NCBI GenBank assembly: GCA_964389025.1
Contig: CAYMCQ010000022.1
Location: forward strand, 1-50,960
Length of the DNA stretch: 50,960 bases
Source: CAYMCQ01 sp964389025
GTDB taxonomy: Bacteria; Verrucomicrobiota; Verrucomicrobiia; Limisphaerales; CAYMCQ01
Direction of reading: 5' to 3'
Positions 31,487-41,252 of this stretch are shown here, piece by piece. Position 1 is the stretch's first letter. Each line of letters begins with the position of its first letter. A program made the translations under genes and the position numbers. Under the pieces are notes generated by a model that did no database searches, had not been told where the DNA came from, and was given only the letters and a program-made list of their open reading frames with translations.

Positions 31487-31894
31487 CTACGGCGGGTTGA
31501 CCGCGAACGAAACTTTCTGGATCCCCTCGCTGCGCACCACGTCCAGCACGCGGATCACCGAGCCGTGCGACGCGTCCTTGTCGCCGCTGATGTAAACAGG
31601 CGCGTTCGCGTTCGCGCGAAAACGTTCCGACAAAAGGCTGCGAAGCGCCGCGAGTGAAACTTGTTTCTTGTCCACGAATATTTCACCCGCCTTGTCCACG
31701 GAAATGTTCAGCATGTCCGGCTGGAAATCTCGCGATGCCCCGGTCGCGGTCGGCAGGTCCATTTTGATCGAGTGCAGCCGGATCATCGTCAGGCTCGCCA
31801 TCATGAACGCCGCGAGCAGAAAAAACATGATGTCAATCAGCGGGATGATTTCGATGCGCGCTTTTTTTTGCGGCAATGGCGAGCCGATTCTCAT
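31487..31894 (-). CDS. exbD: ExbD/TolR-family protein
   Basis: A 135-residue single-pass protein. PLIDIMFFLLAAFMM carries the conserved Asp in the membrane helix that conducts protons. The periplasmic part (GEIFVDKKQVSLAALRSLL; YISGDKDASHGSVIRVLD) is typical. It forms the motor with ExbB. The start overlaps the exbB stop by 4 nt. No TonB-dependent receptor is visible. Confidence 0.92.
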   Translation of the reverse strand: MRIGSPLPQKKARIEIIPLIDIMFFLLAAFMMASLTMIRLHSIKMDLPTATGASRDFQPDMLNISVDKAGEIFVDKKQVSLAALRSLLSERFRANANAPVYISGDKDASHGSVIRVLDVVRSEGIQKVSFAVNPP

Positions 31895-32529
31895 GGAGCG
31901 GGTTTGTTTTGCTTTGCGGCGTTGACCATCACCTCGACGTTCGTCGCGGCTGATTCCAATTCAAAATGAAGCTGCGCGGTCTTGCGCGTGAAATAATTGA
32001 ACGGAACCAGCGCGATGATGGCGATGGCCAGCCCGCACATCGTCGCGATCAACGCTTCGCCGATGCCGCCGGTGACCTGTCCCATCGCGCCTTCGACGCT
32101 TGTGTTTCCAATGGCGAGGAAGGTGCGGAAAATTCCCGACACCGTGCCGAGCAGACCGAGCAGCGGCGCGAGAGTGACGAGAGTGTCCATGACCGTCAGA
32201 AATCTTCCCGCGCGCTGCAATTCAATCCCCGCCGCCACTTGCAGCGCCCCTTGCAGCGACGAATGGTAGTGGTTCAATCCCTGATGAATCATCCGGATGA
32301 CAGGGTCGCCGGAATTTTGTGAAAGTCGCTTCGCTTCGTCGAAATCACCGTGTTCAAGCGCGGCGAAAATCTTCTCCTGCGTCTTTGCGTCGCGCAATTT
32401 CGCCTCGCGCAGCCACCAGAACGCGCGTTCGCCGACGACCGCGACGGCCACGATCCCCGCGATGAGGATCGGCCACATCATCCAGCCGCCGCGCAGGAAA
32501 TTATCCACAATGATATTCGCGAGCATCAT
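31891..32529 (-). CDS. exbB: MotA/TolQ/ExbB proton channel protein
   Basis: A 212-residue protein with three membrane helices: WPILIAGIVAVAVVGERAFW, LVTLAPLLGLLGTVSGIF (the family signature), and GEALIATMCGLAIAIIALVP. It uses proton flow with ExbD to energise TonB. It overlaps tonB and exbD by 4 nt each (ATGA), so the three are coupled. Confidence 0.94.
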   Translation of the reverse strand: MMLANIIVDNFLRGGWMMWPILIAGIVAVAVVGERAFWWLREAKLRDAKTQEKIFAALEHGDFDEAKRLSQNSGDPVIRMIHQGLNHYHSSLQGALQVAAGIELQRAGRFLTVMDTLVTLAPLLGLLGTVSGIFRTFLAIGNTSVEGAMGQVTGGIGEALIATMCGLAIAIIALVPFNYFTRKTAQLHFELESAATNVEVMVNAAKQNKPAP

Positions 32530-33194
32530 TTCAGTTGAAAATCAATCGGCACAAAGTAATAACGGATTTCGCCCGGCGGCCAGAGCCATTTTTTCACCCA
32601 CTCGATGGCGGCCTTGTCCAGAACGTCGTGGCCGGTGCTGTCTTTGAGCTTCACCGATGCGGGTTTGCCGTTCGCGGCGACGACGATTTCGAGCAGCGTC
32701 GTGCCTTGCGCGCGCACGCGGCGGGCGTCAGGTGGATAAACAAGATTCGGACGAATGATTCCGTCGGCTGCATTTGGACGAATGACCGCTGATTGTTGGT
32801 TCGCGTTCGACGGCACCGCGGAAAACTGAGGAGGCTTTGCGACGACGGACGGCTCCTTGATCGGAACAGGAAACGCCGCGTCCGTCAAATTCGGCGCGAC
32901 GACGGGGATGATTTGCGGCGTGGTCACGAAAACTTCGCGCAAGTTTTCCGGTTGAAGCGCAGTTTCAGTTTGAGGCTGCGTGGGTTGATCGAGCGGAACG
33001 TAAACGACCGGCACGGCGTCCATCATGGTCGGGCGCGCCGTGAATCTTGTCGCGGGTTGTCTAAGTCCGGCCAGTCCGATGATCAGCACCGCGAAGCAGA
33101 CCGAACAGGCGAAGGCCAGCTTGCGGTTTTCATCCTTGTCCGCGCCGGGCAGGCAAAGCTTCGCGAGTTCGGAAGCAAGGGAGTAATCGCGCAT
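32526..33194 (-). CDS. tonB: TonB-family energy transducer
   Basis: A 222-residue protein. Residues about 29-47 are a membrane helix (ACSVCFAVLIIGLAGL), followed by a Pro-rich periplasmic span and a C-terminal TonB domain (YPPDARRVRAQGTTLLEIVV; DKAAIEWVKKWLW). It carries energy from ExbBD to outer-membrane receptors. A ribosome site AAGGAAGG lies in the end of the upstream transporter gene, and the start is 5 nt after that gene's stop. Confidence 0.9.
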   Translation of the reverse strand: MRDYSLASELAKLCLPGADKDENRKLAFACSVCFAVLIIGLAGLRQPATRFTARPTMMDAVPVVYVPLDQPTQPQTETALQPENLREVFVTTPQIIPVVAPNLTDAAFPVPIKEPSVVAKPPQFSAVPSNANQQSAVIRPNAADGIIRPNLVYPPDARRVRAQGTTLLEIVVAANGKPASVKLKDSTGHDVLDKAAIEWVKKWLWPPGEIRYYFVPIDFQLK

Positions 33195-33199
33195 GCCGC

Positions 33200-34858
33200 C
33201 TACCTTCCTTGCGCCGCAGCTTCGTCGCGGTAGCGGTAAAACGATGCGACTATGCTGAATAAAATCGCGACGACAAAAGTCATCCCCGCATAAAGCATGA
33301 ACCGCGACACGCTCACCGATTCATCATGGCCTCCGCCCGCTTTTGCGAGCGTCCACGTCAGAACCGTCACGAAAAGATTTCCGAGCGCGACGGTCAGGTT
33401 CCAAAAACCCATGATGATGCTTTTCATCGAAGCTGCAGCTTCACGGAAGGCAAACTCTAGTCCCGTCGTGGAAAACAAAACTTCCGCTATGGTGATGATG
33501 ACGTAGGGAACGGTCTGCCAGAGCACGCTGAATTGTTCCCCGGCATCAATGCGCTTCTGCATCATCGCCACGATCACGAACGAGAGCGCGCTCAGAAACA
33601 TGCCGTAGGACATCCGCCGTAGCGGAGTCACCAGTCTGCCGAGCAGCGGATACAGCCACCAAGTCATGATGGGAACAAAGATCATCACGAGGATCGGGTT
33701 CGCCGAAAGCATTTCCTCCGGGCCGATCGGGTAGGCCAGACTCGACTTTTGCCACACGGTCATCGAAAGGACGCTTGCGACCACGGCAACGACAATCACC
33801 ACCCAAAGGCCGATGAAGCCAAGAATTTTCCCAGCGCTCGATTTGCGATTTGCGTGGCGATCCTCGCGGAACGCCCGTGCGAGTGGAAAAAGGAAAACCG
33901 CCAGCAAAACCATCACACCTGTCACGATCCAGCCTATTTGCCACAGGGGCATTTTGTATTCCAACATCTTTTCACCCTGCAACACCCATGTGGAAAATGT
34001 CTGGTCAAACAGCGACCAGAAAATCGGCGCGAGCGCGAAGATGGACAGGATTGGCCCGACAGATTTCGCCGCGTCCACTTCCGCATCGGTGAATTCCCCG
34101 CGCGCCGCGTCCCAAAAAGCCTGCCCCGGCTGGCGCTGGCTTTGGTTCGAGAGCGCGTGAAAAAATACTTTGAAAAAACCAGCGGTCCTTGTTTTTCGCG
34201 CCGGTGGAACCATGACGTATTGCTTTGTGCCCAACCAGAACACAAGTGTTGCGAACGCCATCGCGATTCCCGGCACGCCGAACGCCCAACTGTAGCCGTA
34301 GTTTTTCCGGAGAAACGGAATCAGCAGAAATGACGCGGTCGAGCCGAGGTTGATTGACCAGTAAAACGCGGCGTAGGCTTTTTGCAGAAGATGTTTTTGC
34401 TCCGGCTTGAACTGGTCGCCCATAAACGCCGACACGCACGGCTTGATTCCGCCTGAACCGAACGCGATCAGCGCAAGCCCGACGTAGAGGCAGATGATTT
34501 TGCCATCAACAGTGGGAATCGCATCGCTCAACGCCATCACGCCGTGACCGACGCAATACGAAAGCGAGATCCAAAGGATTGTGTGGTAACGTCCCCAGAA
34601 ACGGTCGGAAACCCACGCGCCAACCAGCGGCATGAAATAATTCGTGAAGCCAAAGAGATGAATGATGTTCGTCGCGTCGTCCTTGGTTTTCAGCAGCACG
34701 CTCGTGATGTAGATCGCGAGGATGCCCTTCATGCCGTAGTAGCTGAAACGCTCGGCGGCCTCATTGCCGAGGATGAATTTGACCTGCGGCGGCCAGCGAT
34801 TGGCAGGGCTTTTCGGTTCGAGATTTCCGCTCGCGGCGGCTTCGTCTTGGGCGCGCAT
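33200..34858 (-). CDS. POT-family proton-coupled oligopeptide transporter
   Basis: A 552-residue MFS-type transporter with about 12-14 helices. The POT signature ExxERFSYYGM appears as NEAAERFSYYGMKG; further motifs are ALIAFGSGGIKPCVSAFMGDQ (family-specific loop) and AFYWSINLGS. It imports di- and tripeptides with protons. The ATG at 34858 is preferred; the longer frame to 34900 starts in low-complexity sequence. It lies directly before tonB and after oppF on the same strand, so it belongs to the peptide-uptake block. Confidence 0.92.
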   Translation of the reverse strand: MRAQDEAAASGNLEPKSPANRWPPQVKFILGNEAAERFSYYGMKGILAIYITSVLLKTKDDATNIIHLFGFTNYFMPLVGAWVSDRFWGRYHTILWISLSYCVGHGVMALSDAIPTVDGKIICLYVGLALIAFGSGGIKPCVSAFMGDQFKPEQKHLLQKAYAAFYWSINLGSTASFLLIPFLRKNYGYSWAFGVPGIAMAFATLVFWLGTKQYVMVPPARKTRTAGFFKVFFHALSNQSQRQPGQAFWDAARGEFTDAEVDAAKSVGPILSIFALAPIFWSLFDQTFSTWVLQGEKMLEYKMPLWQIGWIVTGVMVLLAVFLFPLARAFREDRHANRKSSAGKILGFIGLWVVIVVAVVASVLSMTVWQKSSLAYPIGPEEMLSANPILVMIFVPIMTWWLYPLLGRLVTPLRRMSYGMFLSALSFVIVAMMQKRIDAGEQFSVLWQTVPYVIITIAEVLFSTTGLEFAFREAAASMKSIIMGFWNLTVALGNLFVTVLTWTLAKAGGGHDESVSVSRFMLYAGMTFVVAILFSIVASFYRYRDEAAAQGR

Positions 34859-34927
34859 TTGGTTTTGGCTTCGAGAGCATTTACGGAAAATCGGTTTCAA
34901 TGTCCAGCTTTGCGAAAGCGCTCCGTG

Positions 34928-34956
34928 GGGCAGCTTTCCAATCTGTCGCGTCGCAG
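34928..34956. repeat. decayed family-3 repeat unit
   Basis: Roughly two-thirds of this 29-nt segment (GGGCAGCTTTCCAATCTGTC, then GCGTCGCAG) matches the left part of the family-3 element at 25565. It lies in the gap between oppF and the POT gene. Confidence 0.4.
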
Positions 34957-35008
34957 TGCTTCCAGCCTCCTTGACAAGGTTTCGGAGGGCGGGGAGAACA
35001 GCAGGCGA

Positions 35009-36004
35009 TTAGATTTGACCATTGATCTCTCGCATCCGGATGCACGAGGCTTCTTGTGCGTCATCGAAACGTTCCAATTCAGGCACGATCCGCGCGCAAT
35101 CGGCGACCGCATAAGGGCATCGTGGATGAAAGGGACAGCCGCCCGGCGGATCCATCGGCGAGGGAGGATCTCCAGCGAGGATGATTCGTTGCCGCTGCTT
35201 CTCGCGTTCCGGGTCGGGAATGGGCACCGCGCTCACGAGCGATTTCGTGTAGGGATGCAACGGACGCTCGAACACGCGCATCGCCGGTCCAAGCTCCACA
35301 ATTTTCCCGAGATACATCACCGCAATACGGTCGGAAATGTGTTTGACGACTGAAAGATCGTGCGAAATGAAAATCAACGTCAGGTGCATTTCGCGTGAGA
35401 GTTTGGCGAGCAGGTTGATGATCTGGGCCTGGATGGAGACGTCGAGGGCAGAAACCGGCTCATCGGCAACGATTAGTTTGGGCTCGACGGCCAGCGCGCG
35501 GGCAATGGCAATGCGCTGGCGCTGTCCGCCGGAAAATTCGTGCGGATACTTTTTGAGAAAGCGCGGCGAGAGCCCGACCTTCTGCATCAAGTCGCTCACG
35601 CGAACTGGAAGCTCGCGTCCGGGAATGTCTTTGTGCGCCTGAAGCGCTTCGGCCAGCGCGTCGAAAACCGTCATGCGCGGGTTCAACGACGCATACGGGT
35701 CCTGGAAAATCATTTGGAAGTCCGCGCGCGCCTCGCGCAAATCGCGTCGGTTGAGATGCGCGAGATTTTTGCCCGCGAGAATCACTGCGCCTTCGGTGGG
35801 CGAGATGAGTTGCATGATCGTGCGGCCGAGCGTGGATTTGCCGCAGCCCGATTCGCCGACCAACCCGAGGATTTCACCCTTTCGCAGCTTGAGCGACACG
35901 CCATCAACGGCGCGGATGGTTCCGATGCGGCGGCGGAAAACGATCCCGCGCTCCACGGGGAAGTGGGTCTTCACGTTTTCAAGTTCGAGAAACGCTTCGC
36001 TCAT
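35009..36004 (-). CDS. oppF: oligopeptide ABC transporter ATP-binding protein OppF-like
   Basis: A 331-residue ABC ATPase: Walker A GESGCGKSTLGR, signature FSGGQRQRIAIARAL, Walker B LIVADEPVSALDV, H-loop ISHDLSVV, and the Opp-type C-terminal domain with GCPFHPRC and CARIVPELE, where cysteines bind an Fe-S cluster in some members. The ATG at 36004 overlaps oppD by 4 nt; a longer frame to 36322 is a shadow. It works with OppD on OppBC. Confidence 0.94.
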   Translation of the reverse strand: MSEAFLELENVKTHFPVERGIVFRRRIGTIRAVDGVSLKLRKGEILGLVGESGCGKSTLGRTIMQLISPTEGAVILAGKNLAHLNRRDLREARADFQMIFQDPYASLNPRMTVFDALAEALQAHKDIPGRELPVRVSDLMQKVGLSPRFLKKYPHEFSGGQRQRIAIARALAVEPKLIVADEPVSALDVSIQAQIINLLAKLSREMHLTLIFISHDLSVVKHISDRIAVMYLGKIVELGPAMRVFERPLHPYTKSLVSAVPIPDPEREKQRQRIILAGDPPSPMDPPGGCPFHPRCPYAVADCARIVPELERFDDAQEASCIRMREINGQI

Positions 36005-36981
36005 TTGTCCCAATTGATTTCGCCCAGTTGCACTCGCAAGCACGCGCTCGCATGGCTCGGCTCGACTTCCTTCAGCTCGACCGGGTTGTTGCAGTAATCG
36101 CGCGCGAACTCGCATCGCGGCACGAACGGACAGCCTTTGATCTCCTTCGAGAGATCGGGCGGCATGCCAGAAATGGTGTAAAGCTCCGCGCCTTTGGCTT
36201 GCAGCGCCGGAATGGATTTCTGCAACGCGCGATTGTAAGGATGCTTCGGCCGATGAAAAATGTCCTTCGTCGCGCCCGACTCCACGACGCGCCCCCCATA
36301 CATCACCAGAATGCGGTCGCACACGCCGGCCACGACGCCGAGGTCGTGTGAAATCAAAATGACCGCTGTGCCAAGTTGCTGCTGGCGCTGCTTGATCAAC
36401 TCCAGAATCTGCGCCTGAACCGTGACGTCCAGCGCAGTCGTCGGCTCGTCGGCGATGAGCAAATCCGGCCGCGTGATCAGCGCCATCGCAATCATCACGC
36501 GCTGGCGCATCCCGCCGGAGAACTCGTGGGGATAGGCGCGCATCCGGTTCGCCGCGTCGGGAATCCCAACGTCCCGCAGCGCCTGAATTCCCGCCTCGTA
36601 TGCCGCAGCGCGGTCAATTTTTTGATGGATGAGCAACGGCTCGATGAGTTGGTCGCCAATCCGCATGTAGGGATTGAGCGAGGTCATCGGGTCCTGGAAA
36701 ATCATCGAGAGGCGGCGGCCGCTGATGGCGCGCAGTTTCGCCTTGGAACAATGCAGCAAGTCCACGCCGTCGAACATCGCCTGGCCGCTTTCGATTCTGC
36801 CGGGCGGTTGCGGAATCAGGCCGAGCAGCGAGTAGCACGTGACGGATTTGCCGGAACCTGATTCGCCGACGATGCCCAGCGTCTCGCCCTTCTCGATGCC
36901 GAACGAGACGCCGTCCACCGCGCGCACGACGCCGACGCGCGTGTGGAAGAAAGTGCGGAGATTTTTTACGTCGAGGAGCAT
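36001..36981 (-). CDS. oppD: oligopeptide ABC transporter ATP-binding protein OppD-like
   Basis: A 326-residue ABC ATPase: Walker A GESGSGKSVTCYS, signature FSGGMRQRVMIAMAL, Walker B LLIADEPTTALDV, H-loop LISHDLGVVAG, and the C-terminal cysteine motif GCPFVPRCEFARDYC. The start overlaps the oppC stop by one base. It pairs with OppF. Confidence 0.94.
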   Translation of the reverse strand: MLLDVKNLRTFFHTRVGVVRAVDGVSFGIEKGETLGIVGESGSGKSVTCYSLLGLIPQPPGRIESGQAMFDGVDLLHCSKAKLRAISGRRLSMIFQDPMTSLNPYMRIGDQLIEPLLIHQKIDRAAAYEAGIQALRDVGIPDAANRMRAYPHEFSGGMRQRVMIAMALITRPDLLIADEPTTALDVTVQAQILELIKQRQQQLGTAVILISHDLGVVAGVCDRILVMYGGRVVESGATKDIFHRPKHPYNRALQKSIPALQAKGAELYTISGMPPDLSKEIKGCPFVPRCEFARDYCNNPVELKEVEPSHASACLRVQLGEINWDK

Positions 36982-37889
36982 CAGTCCTTTGAAGTGCGAA
37001 CATCAAGCGCGTCGCGGAGGCCGTCGCCGAGAAAATTCAACGAAAACAGCGTCAACGCAAACGCCGTGCCCGGGAAAATCAGCAGCCAGGGATAAACTTC
37101 CATCACCTCGGCGCCTTCTTTGATCAACACGCCCCACGAACTCATCGGCGGCGGCACGCCGAGACCGAGGAAACTCAGGAACGCTTCGAGCAACATCACC
37201 GCCGGAATCGTGAGCGTGGTGTAAACGATGATCGGCCCCAGCGCGTTGGGAATGATGTGGCGCAAGATGATCCGGCGCTTCCGAAGCCCGAGCGCGACGG
37301 CCGCTTCGATGAATTCCTGCCGCTTGAGCGACAGCACCTGCCCGCGAACAATGCGCGCCATCGTCAGCCATTCCACCGCGCCAATGGCTGCGAACAACAG
37401 CACAAATTGCCGGCCGAACAGCACCATCAGCAGAATCACGAAGATGGCGAACGGAATCGCATACATCATGTCCACCACGCGCATCATCGCCGCGTCGAGT
37501 TTGCCGCCGAAGTAACCGGCGGTGGCTCCGTAAAACACTCCGATGATGAGCGAAACGGCCGTCGCCGCCAGCCCGACCGTCAGCGAAATGCGCCCGCCGT
37601 AAAGCAATCGCGTGAACAAATCGCGCCCGAGGTGGTCGGTCCCGAACCAATGTTTCGCGCTCGGCGGAGTCGCGCCCAGCGCAAGGTCCGTGACTTCATA
37701 AGACGAGCGTAGAAACAGCGGCCCGACGAAACACGCGATTCCCATCACGACAACAATCACGAAGCTGAGCACGGCCAATTTGTTTTTCTTGAGCCGATGC
37801 CAGGCGTCCTTCCAAAGCGAAGTGCCCTGCTCCGCTGTTTCGAGCAGGACGGCGGTGTTTTCGGTTGTTGCGATGGGAGGCGGGTTCAT
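36981..37889 (-). CDS. oppC: oligopeptide ABC transporter permease OppC-like
   Basis: A 302-residue permease with an N-terminal cytoplasmic extension, then about six helices. Motifs: HWFGTDHLGRDLFTRLLYGG and the EAA loop EFIEAAVALGLRKRRIILRH. The ATG at 37889 overlaps the oppB stop by 4 nt; the longer frame to 38327 is a shadow in oppB. Confidence 0.94.
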   Translation of the reverse strand: MNPPPIATTENTAVLLETAEQGTSLWKDAWHRLKKNKLAVLSFVIVVVMGIACFVGPLFLRSSYEVTDLALGATPPSAKHWFGTDHLGRDLFTRLLYGGRISLTVGLAATAVSLIIGVFYGATAGYFGGKLDAAMMRVVDMMYAIPFAIFVILLMVLFGRQFVLLFAAIGAVEWLTMARIVRGQVLSLKRQEFIEAAVALGLRKRRIILRHIIPNALGPIIVYTTLTIPAVMLLEAFLSFLGLGVPPPMSSWGVLIKEGAEVMEVYPWLLIFPGTAFALTLFSLNFLGDGLRDALDVRTSKD

Positions 37890-38803
37890 TCGAGACGGAC
37901 GCGCGGGTTGAGCCATGCCTGGACGACGTCCACAAGCAGGTTGAAAACGACGATGAGCGTGGCGTAAAACAAAACCGTTCCGAGCACGAGCGTGTAATCG
38001 CGGTTGAGCGCGGCCTTGATAAAAAACTGGCCGAGGCCGGGAATGGCAAAAATCGTTTCGACGACGAACGACCCCGTGATTAAACCAGCCGCGGCGGGTC
38101 CGAGAAACGAAACGACCGGCAGCACACCGCCGCGCAGCGCGTGTTTGAAGAGGATGCGGACGGACGAAGCGCCTTTGGCCCGCGCGGTGCGGATGAAGTC
38201 CTGGTTGAGAATTTCCAGCATCCCGCCGCGACTCAGCCGCGCGATGTAGGCCGAGTAATACAGACCGAGCGTGAGCGCCGGCAGCACGCGGTCGGACCAC
38301 GAATCCCAGCCCGTTGCGTCGAACCAATGCAGCGTCAGCGCAAACAGCAGCACCAGCAACGGCCCCATGACGAACGTCGGCAAACAGATTCCGATCATCG
38401 CCAGAGACATCGGCGCATAATCGAGCAAGGTGTTCTTGCGAGTTGCGGCGATAGCTCCGGAAATCATTCCGAGCGTCAGCGCAATGGCCAGCGCGTAGGC
38501 GCCGAGTTCGAGCGAGACGGGAAAACTCGTCGCAATCAACCCGTTCACGGTCTGGCCGGGGATTTTGTAGGAAGTTCCCAGGTCGCCGCGGACGGCTTTG
38601 CCCAGCTCGACGAAGTATTGTTGCCAGAGCGGCTTATTCAGCCCATAACGCTCCTCGAGGCTGCGCAGCACTTCGGGCGTGACGTTTCGTTCGCGCGAGA
38701 ACGGTCCGCCGGGCGCGAGCCGGAGCATGAAGAAGGTGAGCGTGTAAATCGCCAGCAGGACCGGGATCGTTTGAAGGATTCGCCGCGCTATGAACCTGAG
38801 CAT
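37886..38803 (-). CDS. oppB: oligopeptide ABC transporter permease OppB-like
   Basis: A 305-residue permease with about six helices. It starts MLRFIARRILQTIPVLLAIY, contains RYGLNKPLWQQY, and has the EAA loop RTARAKGASSVRILFKHALR. It forms the channel with OppC. It lies 15 nt after oppA. Confidence 0.94.
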   Translation of the reverse strand: MLRFIARRILQTIPVLLAIYTLTFFMLRLAPGGPFSRERNVTPEVLRSLEERYGLNKPLWQQYFVELGKAVRGDLGTSYKIPGQTVNGLIATSFPVSLELGAYALAIALTLGMISGAIAATRKNTLLDYAPMSLAMIGICLPTFVMGPLLVLLFALTLHWFDATGWDSWSDRVLPALTLGLYYSAYIARLSRGGMLEILNQDFIRTARAKGASSVRILFKHALRGGVLPVVSFLGPAAAGLITGSFVVETIFAIPGLGQFFIKAALNRDYTLVLGTVLFYATLIVVFNLLVDVVQAWLNPRVRLE

Positions 38804-38818
38804 GACGATTTCTCCGGG

Positions 38819-40480
38819 CTATTTGGCCGCCGACTCCAGATAAACGTATTTGTAAGGATGGTGGTCCAGAATGTTTCCGAACCAGCCTTTGACGCTGGGC
38901 CGCCGCAGATGCGGTTTGGTGTAAAAATAAATCGGTGCAACGGGACATTCATCGAGCAGAACCGCTTCGGCCTTTTGAAACAACTCGAAGCGCTCCTTTT
39001 CGTCCGTCGTCACGCGAGCGCGGTCAATCAACGGGTCATATTCCGGATTGCTCCAGCCGGTGTCGTTGTTGCCGTCACCGGTCTTCCACATCTCCAGAAA
39101 GGTGTTGGGGTCAATGTAATCGCCGATCCAGCCGGCGCGGCTGACCTGATAATTCAGCGTGTCCTGCGTGTCGAGATACACCTTCCATTCCTGGTTCACC
39201 AGCGTGACGTTCACGCCGAGGTCGCGACGCCACATTTGCTGGATGGCCTCGGCGATGGCCTTGTGTTTTTCGTCCGTGTTGAAATGAATTTCGATGGTCG
39301 GCAAACCTTTCCCATCAGGGAAACCCGCTTCGGCGAGAAGCCGCTTTGCCGCCGCGAGATCGTAAGGCAGCCGGGCGCGCGATGTGTAACCGGATAGATT
39401 CGGCGGCGTGAAATGCTCCGCCGGAACTTCGCCCGCCCTGCTGACGTTCCTGACGATGCTCTCGCGGTCAATGGACATCGCCAGCGCGCGCCGGACGCGT
39501 TTGTCCTTGAGGACTGGATGCGTTGTGTTGAACCGATAGAAATAAGTCCCGAGATACATCGGCATGTGCAGCATGTCCTCAAAATCACGCTTGTAGCTGT
39601 CCATCTTCGGGCGATGGACCTCATAGGTGATGTGAAGCTGGCCTGAACGAAATGCGCGGTCCTCCGTGTCGCGGCTTTGAATGGGGTAAAAGCGAATTTC
39701 TCTGAGTTTCACTCGGTCGGCATCCCAATGCGTCGGACTTTTTTCGACGACAAGCACCTGGTTCACCTTCCATTCCTTGAGCCTGAACGCGCCGTTGCCG
39801 ACGAAATTTCCCGGCTTCGTCCAACCGGTTCCTTTGCGTTCCATGCCGCCGAACTTCTCGACCGTCGGAATGTGCACCGGCCACCACGAGTAGTGATGCG
39901 CCAGCATCCCGAGGAAATACGGCGTGGGCGCGACAAGACGGATTTGCAACGTGTAATCATCCACGACTTTGAACCCAACCTCTTCGAAATTCTTAACCTC
40001 GCCTTTGTAAAACCTCTCCGCGTTCTCGACCATGAACAGCATGTTCGCGTATTCCGACGCGAGCTTCGGGTTCAAAATGCGTTTGTAGGAATTGTAAAAG
40101 TCGCGCGCCGTCACCGGTTCGCCGTTCGACCACTTCGCATTCTTCCGCAGGTGAAACGTGTAAACCAGCTTGTCATCGGACAGATCCCATCGCTCCGCGA
40201 CTCCTTCGGCGGGGTGCAGGTCTTTGGGGTCTTCCGTGACCAGACCCTCGAAGATCGAGGAAATAATGTTGTGCTCGGGAACGCCCGTGGCTGTCTGCGG
40301 ATCGAGGTCTTCAATCTCGTCGCCGTTGCCGAGATGCAGAATCTGCTCGCGGTCGCCGGTTTCGACGCGCGTTTCGCGTTTGCCGCAGCCACTGAGCGCA
40401 ATCAGGAGCAATACGAAAACTGGAAAAGCCGCCCGGAAACATTGAAGGATGGATTTGCAATGGCTCGCTCGCATTTGCAT
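38819..40480 (-). CDS. oppA: oligopeptide-binding lipoprotein OppA-like
   Basis: A 553-residue SBP_bac_5 protein. The N-terminus has a lipoprotein signal with lipobox LSGC (Cys about residue 32). The mature protein shows DLDPQTATGVPEHNI, YTFHLRKNAKWSNGEPVTA, APTPYFLGMLAHHYSWWPVH and KDKRVRRALAMSIDRE, as in OppA/MppA proteins. It delivers peptides to OppBCDF and heads the operon. It might bind cell-wall peptides, but that is inference. Confidence 0.94.
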   Translation of the reverse strand: MQMRASHCKSILQCFRAAFPVFVLLLIALSGCGKRETRVETGDREQILHLGNGDEIEDLDPQTATGVPEHNIISSIFEGLVTEDPKDLHPAEGVAERWDLSDDKLVYTFHLRKNAKWSNGEPVTARDFYNSYKRILNPKLASEYANMLFMVENAERFYKGEVKNFEEVGFKVVDDYTLQIRLVAPTPYFLGMLAHHYSWWPVHIPTVEKFGGMERKGTGWTKPGNFVGNGAFRLKEWKVNQVLVVEKSPTHWDADRVKLREIRFYPIQSRDTEDRAFRSGQLHITYEVHRPKMDSYKRDFEDMLHMPMYLGTYFYRFNTTHPVLKDKRVRRALAMSIDRESIVRNVSRAGEVPAEHFTPPNLSGYTSRARLPYDLAAAKRLLAEAGFPDGKGLPTIEIHFNTDEKHKAIAEAIQQMWRRDLGVNVTLVNQEWKVYLDTQDTLNYQVSRAGWIGDYIDPNTFLEMWKTGDGNNDTGWSNPEYDPLIDRARVTTDEKERFELFQKAEAVLLDECPVAPIYFYTKPHLRRPSVKGWFGNILDHHPYKYVYLESAAK

Positions 40481-40562
40481 CTTTAAGTGAATCTATTCCC
40501 CGCAAAAGTCAACCAACGTCTTTGGCCGCTGCTGCCGGCCGGCAGCCAAACAAGACTGCAAA

Positions 40563-41249
40563 TCAAAACTTGTGGTGCGACATCTGCCAGATGATGCGTC
40601 CGCCGTGGATTGCGGCCATCACGAGCAGCGCGACTCCTGAAAACCGTTCCATCCGCAGCAGCGTCGCTTCCTTCAACTTGCGATGGCCGTGTGACGCGCC
40701 GTAGCTCAATCCCGCGAACCACAAACCCGTCGCCGTCGCCACGCCGGCCACGCAGGCGAGCCTGCCGGCAAGTGACGGGTCGACCCATTCGCGCGAAATG
40801 AAGTTTGCCGCGAGGATGATCCAGAACAGCAGGATGCCCGGATTGCCCATCACGCGCACGAAACCGATCATGAACGCCGAGTGCGGATGGAATTTTTCTT
40901 CGATGCGCTCCTCGATCTTGTCCGTCGTCTTCGTCAGGTGTGTCGTCCCGGCAACGGTCTTCGTCAGCAAAAATTTCAGCCCGAGAAAAATCATGAAGAC
41001 GAAGCTGAACAGTTCCATTGAGGCTCTCACGACGCGGTTTCCAAAAAGGGACGAGAACCCGGTGAACGCCACCGCGCAATAGATCGTTTCCATCACCGTC
41101 GCGCCGAGGCTGATCAGCAGCGCCCACGCAAGCCCGCGCCGCGCGCCTTCATTCATGATGGTGAGATTCACCGGGCCGACGGGAATCGCGAGAATGATGC
41201 CGCTGATAAATCCCGTGAGCGCGGAAACAAATATGGGCGAGTCAAACAT
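40563..41249 (-). CDS. LysE-family exporter
   Basis: A 228-residue membrane protein with about six helices. It contains AIPVGPVNLTIMNEGARRGL and ISLGATVMETIYC, characteristic of LysE/RhtB amino-acid exporters. It begins 3 nt after the pssA stop, so it is in the same operon. The substrate is unknown. Confidence 0.85.
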   Translation of the reverse strand: MFDSPIFVSALTGFISGIILAIPVGPVNLTIMNEGARRGLAWALLISLGATVMETIYCAVAFTGFSSLFGNRVVRASMELFSFVFMIFLGLKFLLTKTVAGTTHLTKTTDKIEERIEEKFHPHSAFMIGFVRVMGNPGILLFWIILAANFISREWVDPSLAGRLACVAGVATATGLWFAGLSYGASHGHRKLKEATLLRMERFSGVALLVMAAIHGGRIIWQMSHHKF

Positions 41250-41252
41250 GCG

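Noticed and set aside
35009..36322. Longer start for oppF at 36322
   Set aside because: The extra 106 codons are antisense-like sequence inside oppD; ATG at 36004 with the ATGA overlap is the real start.
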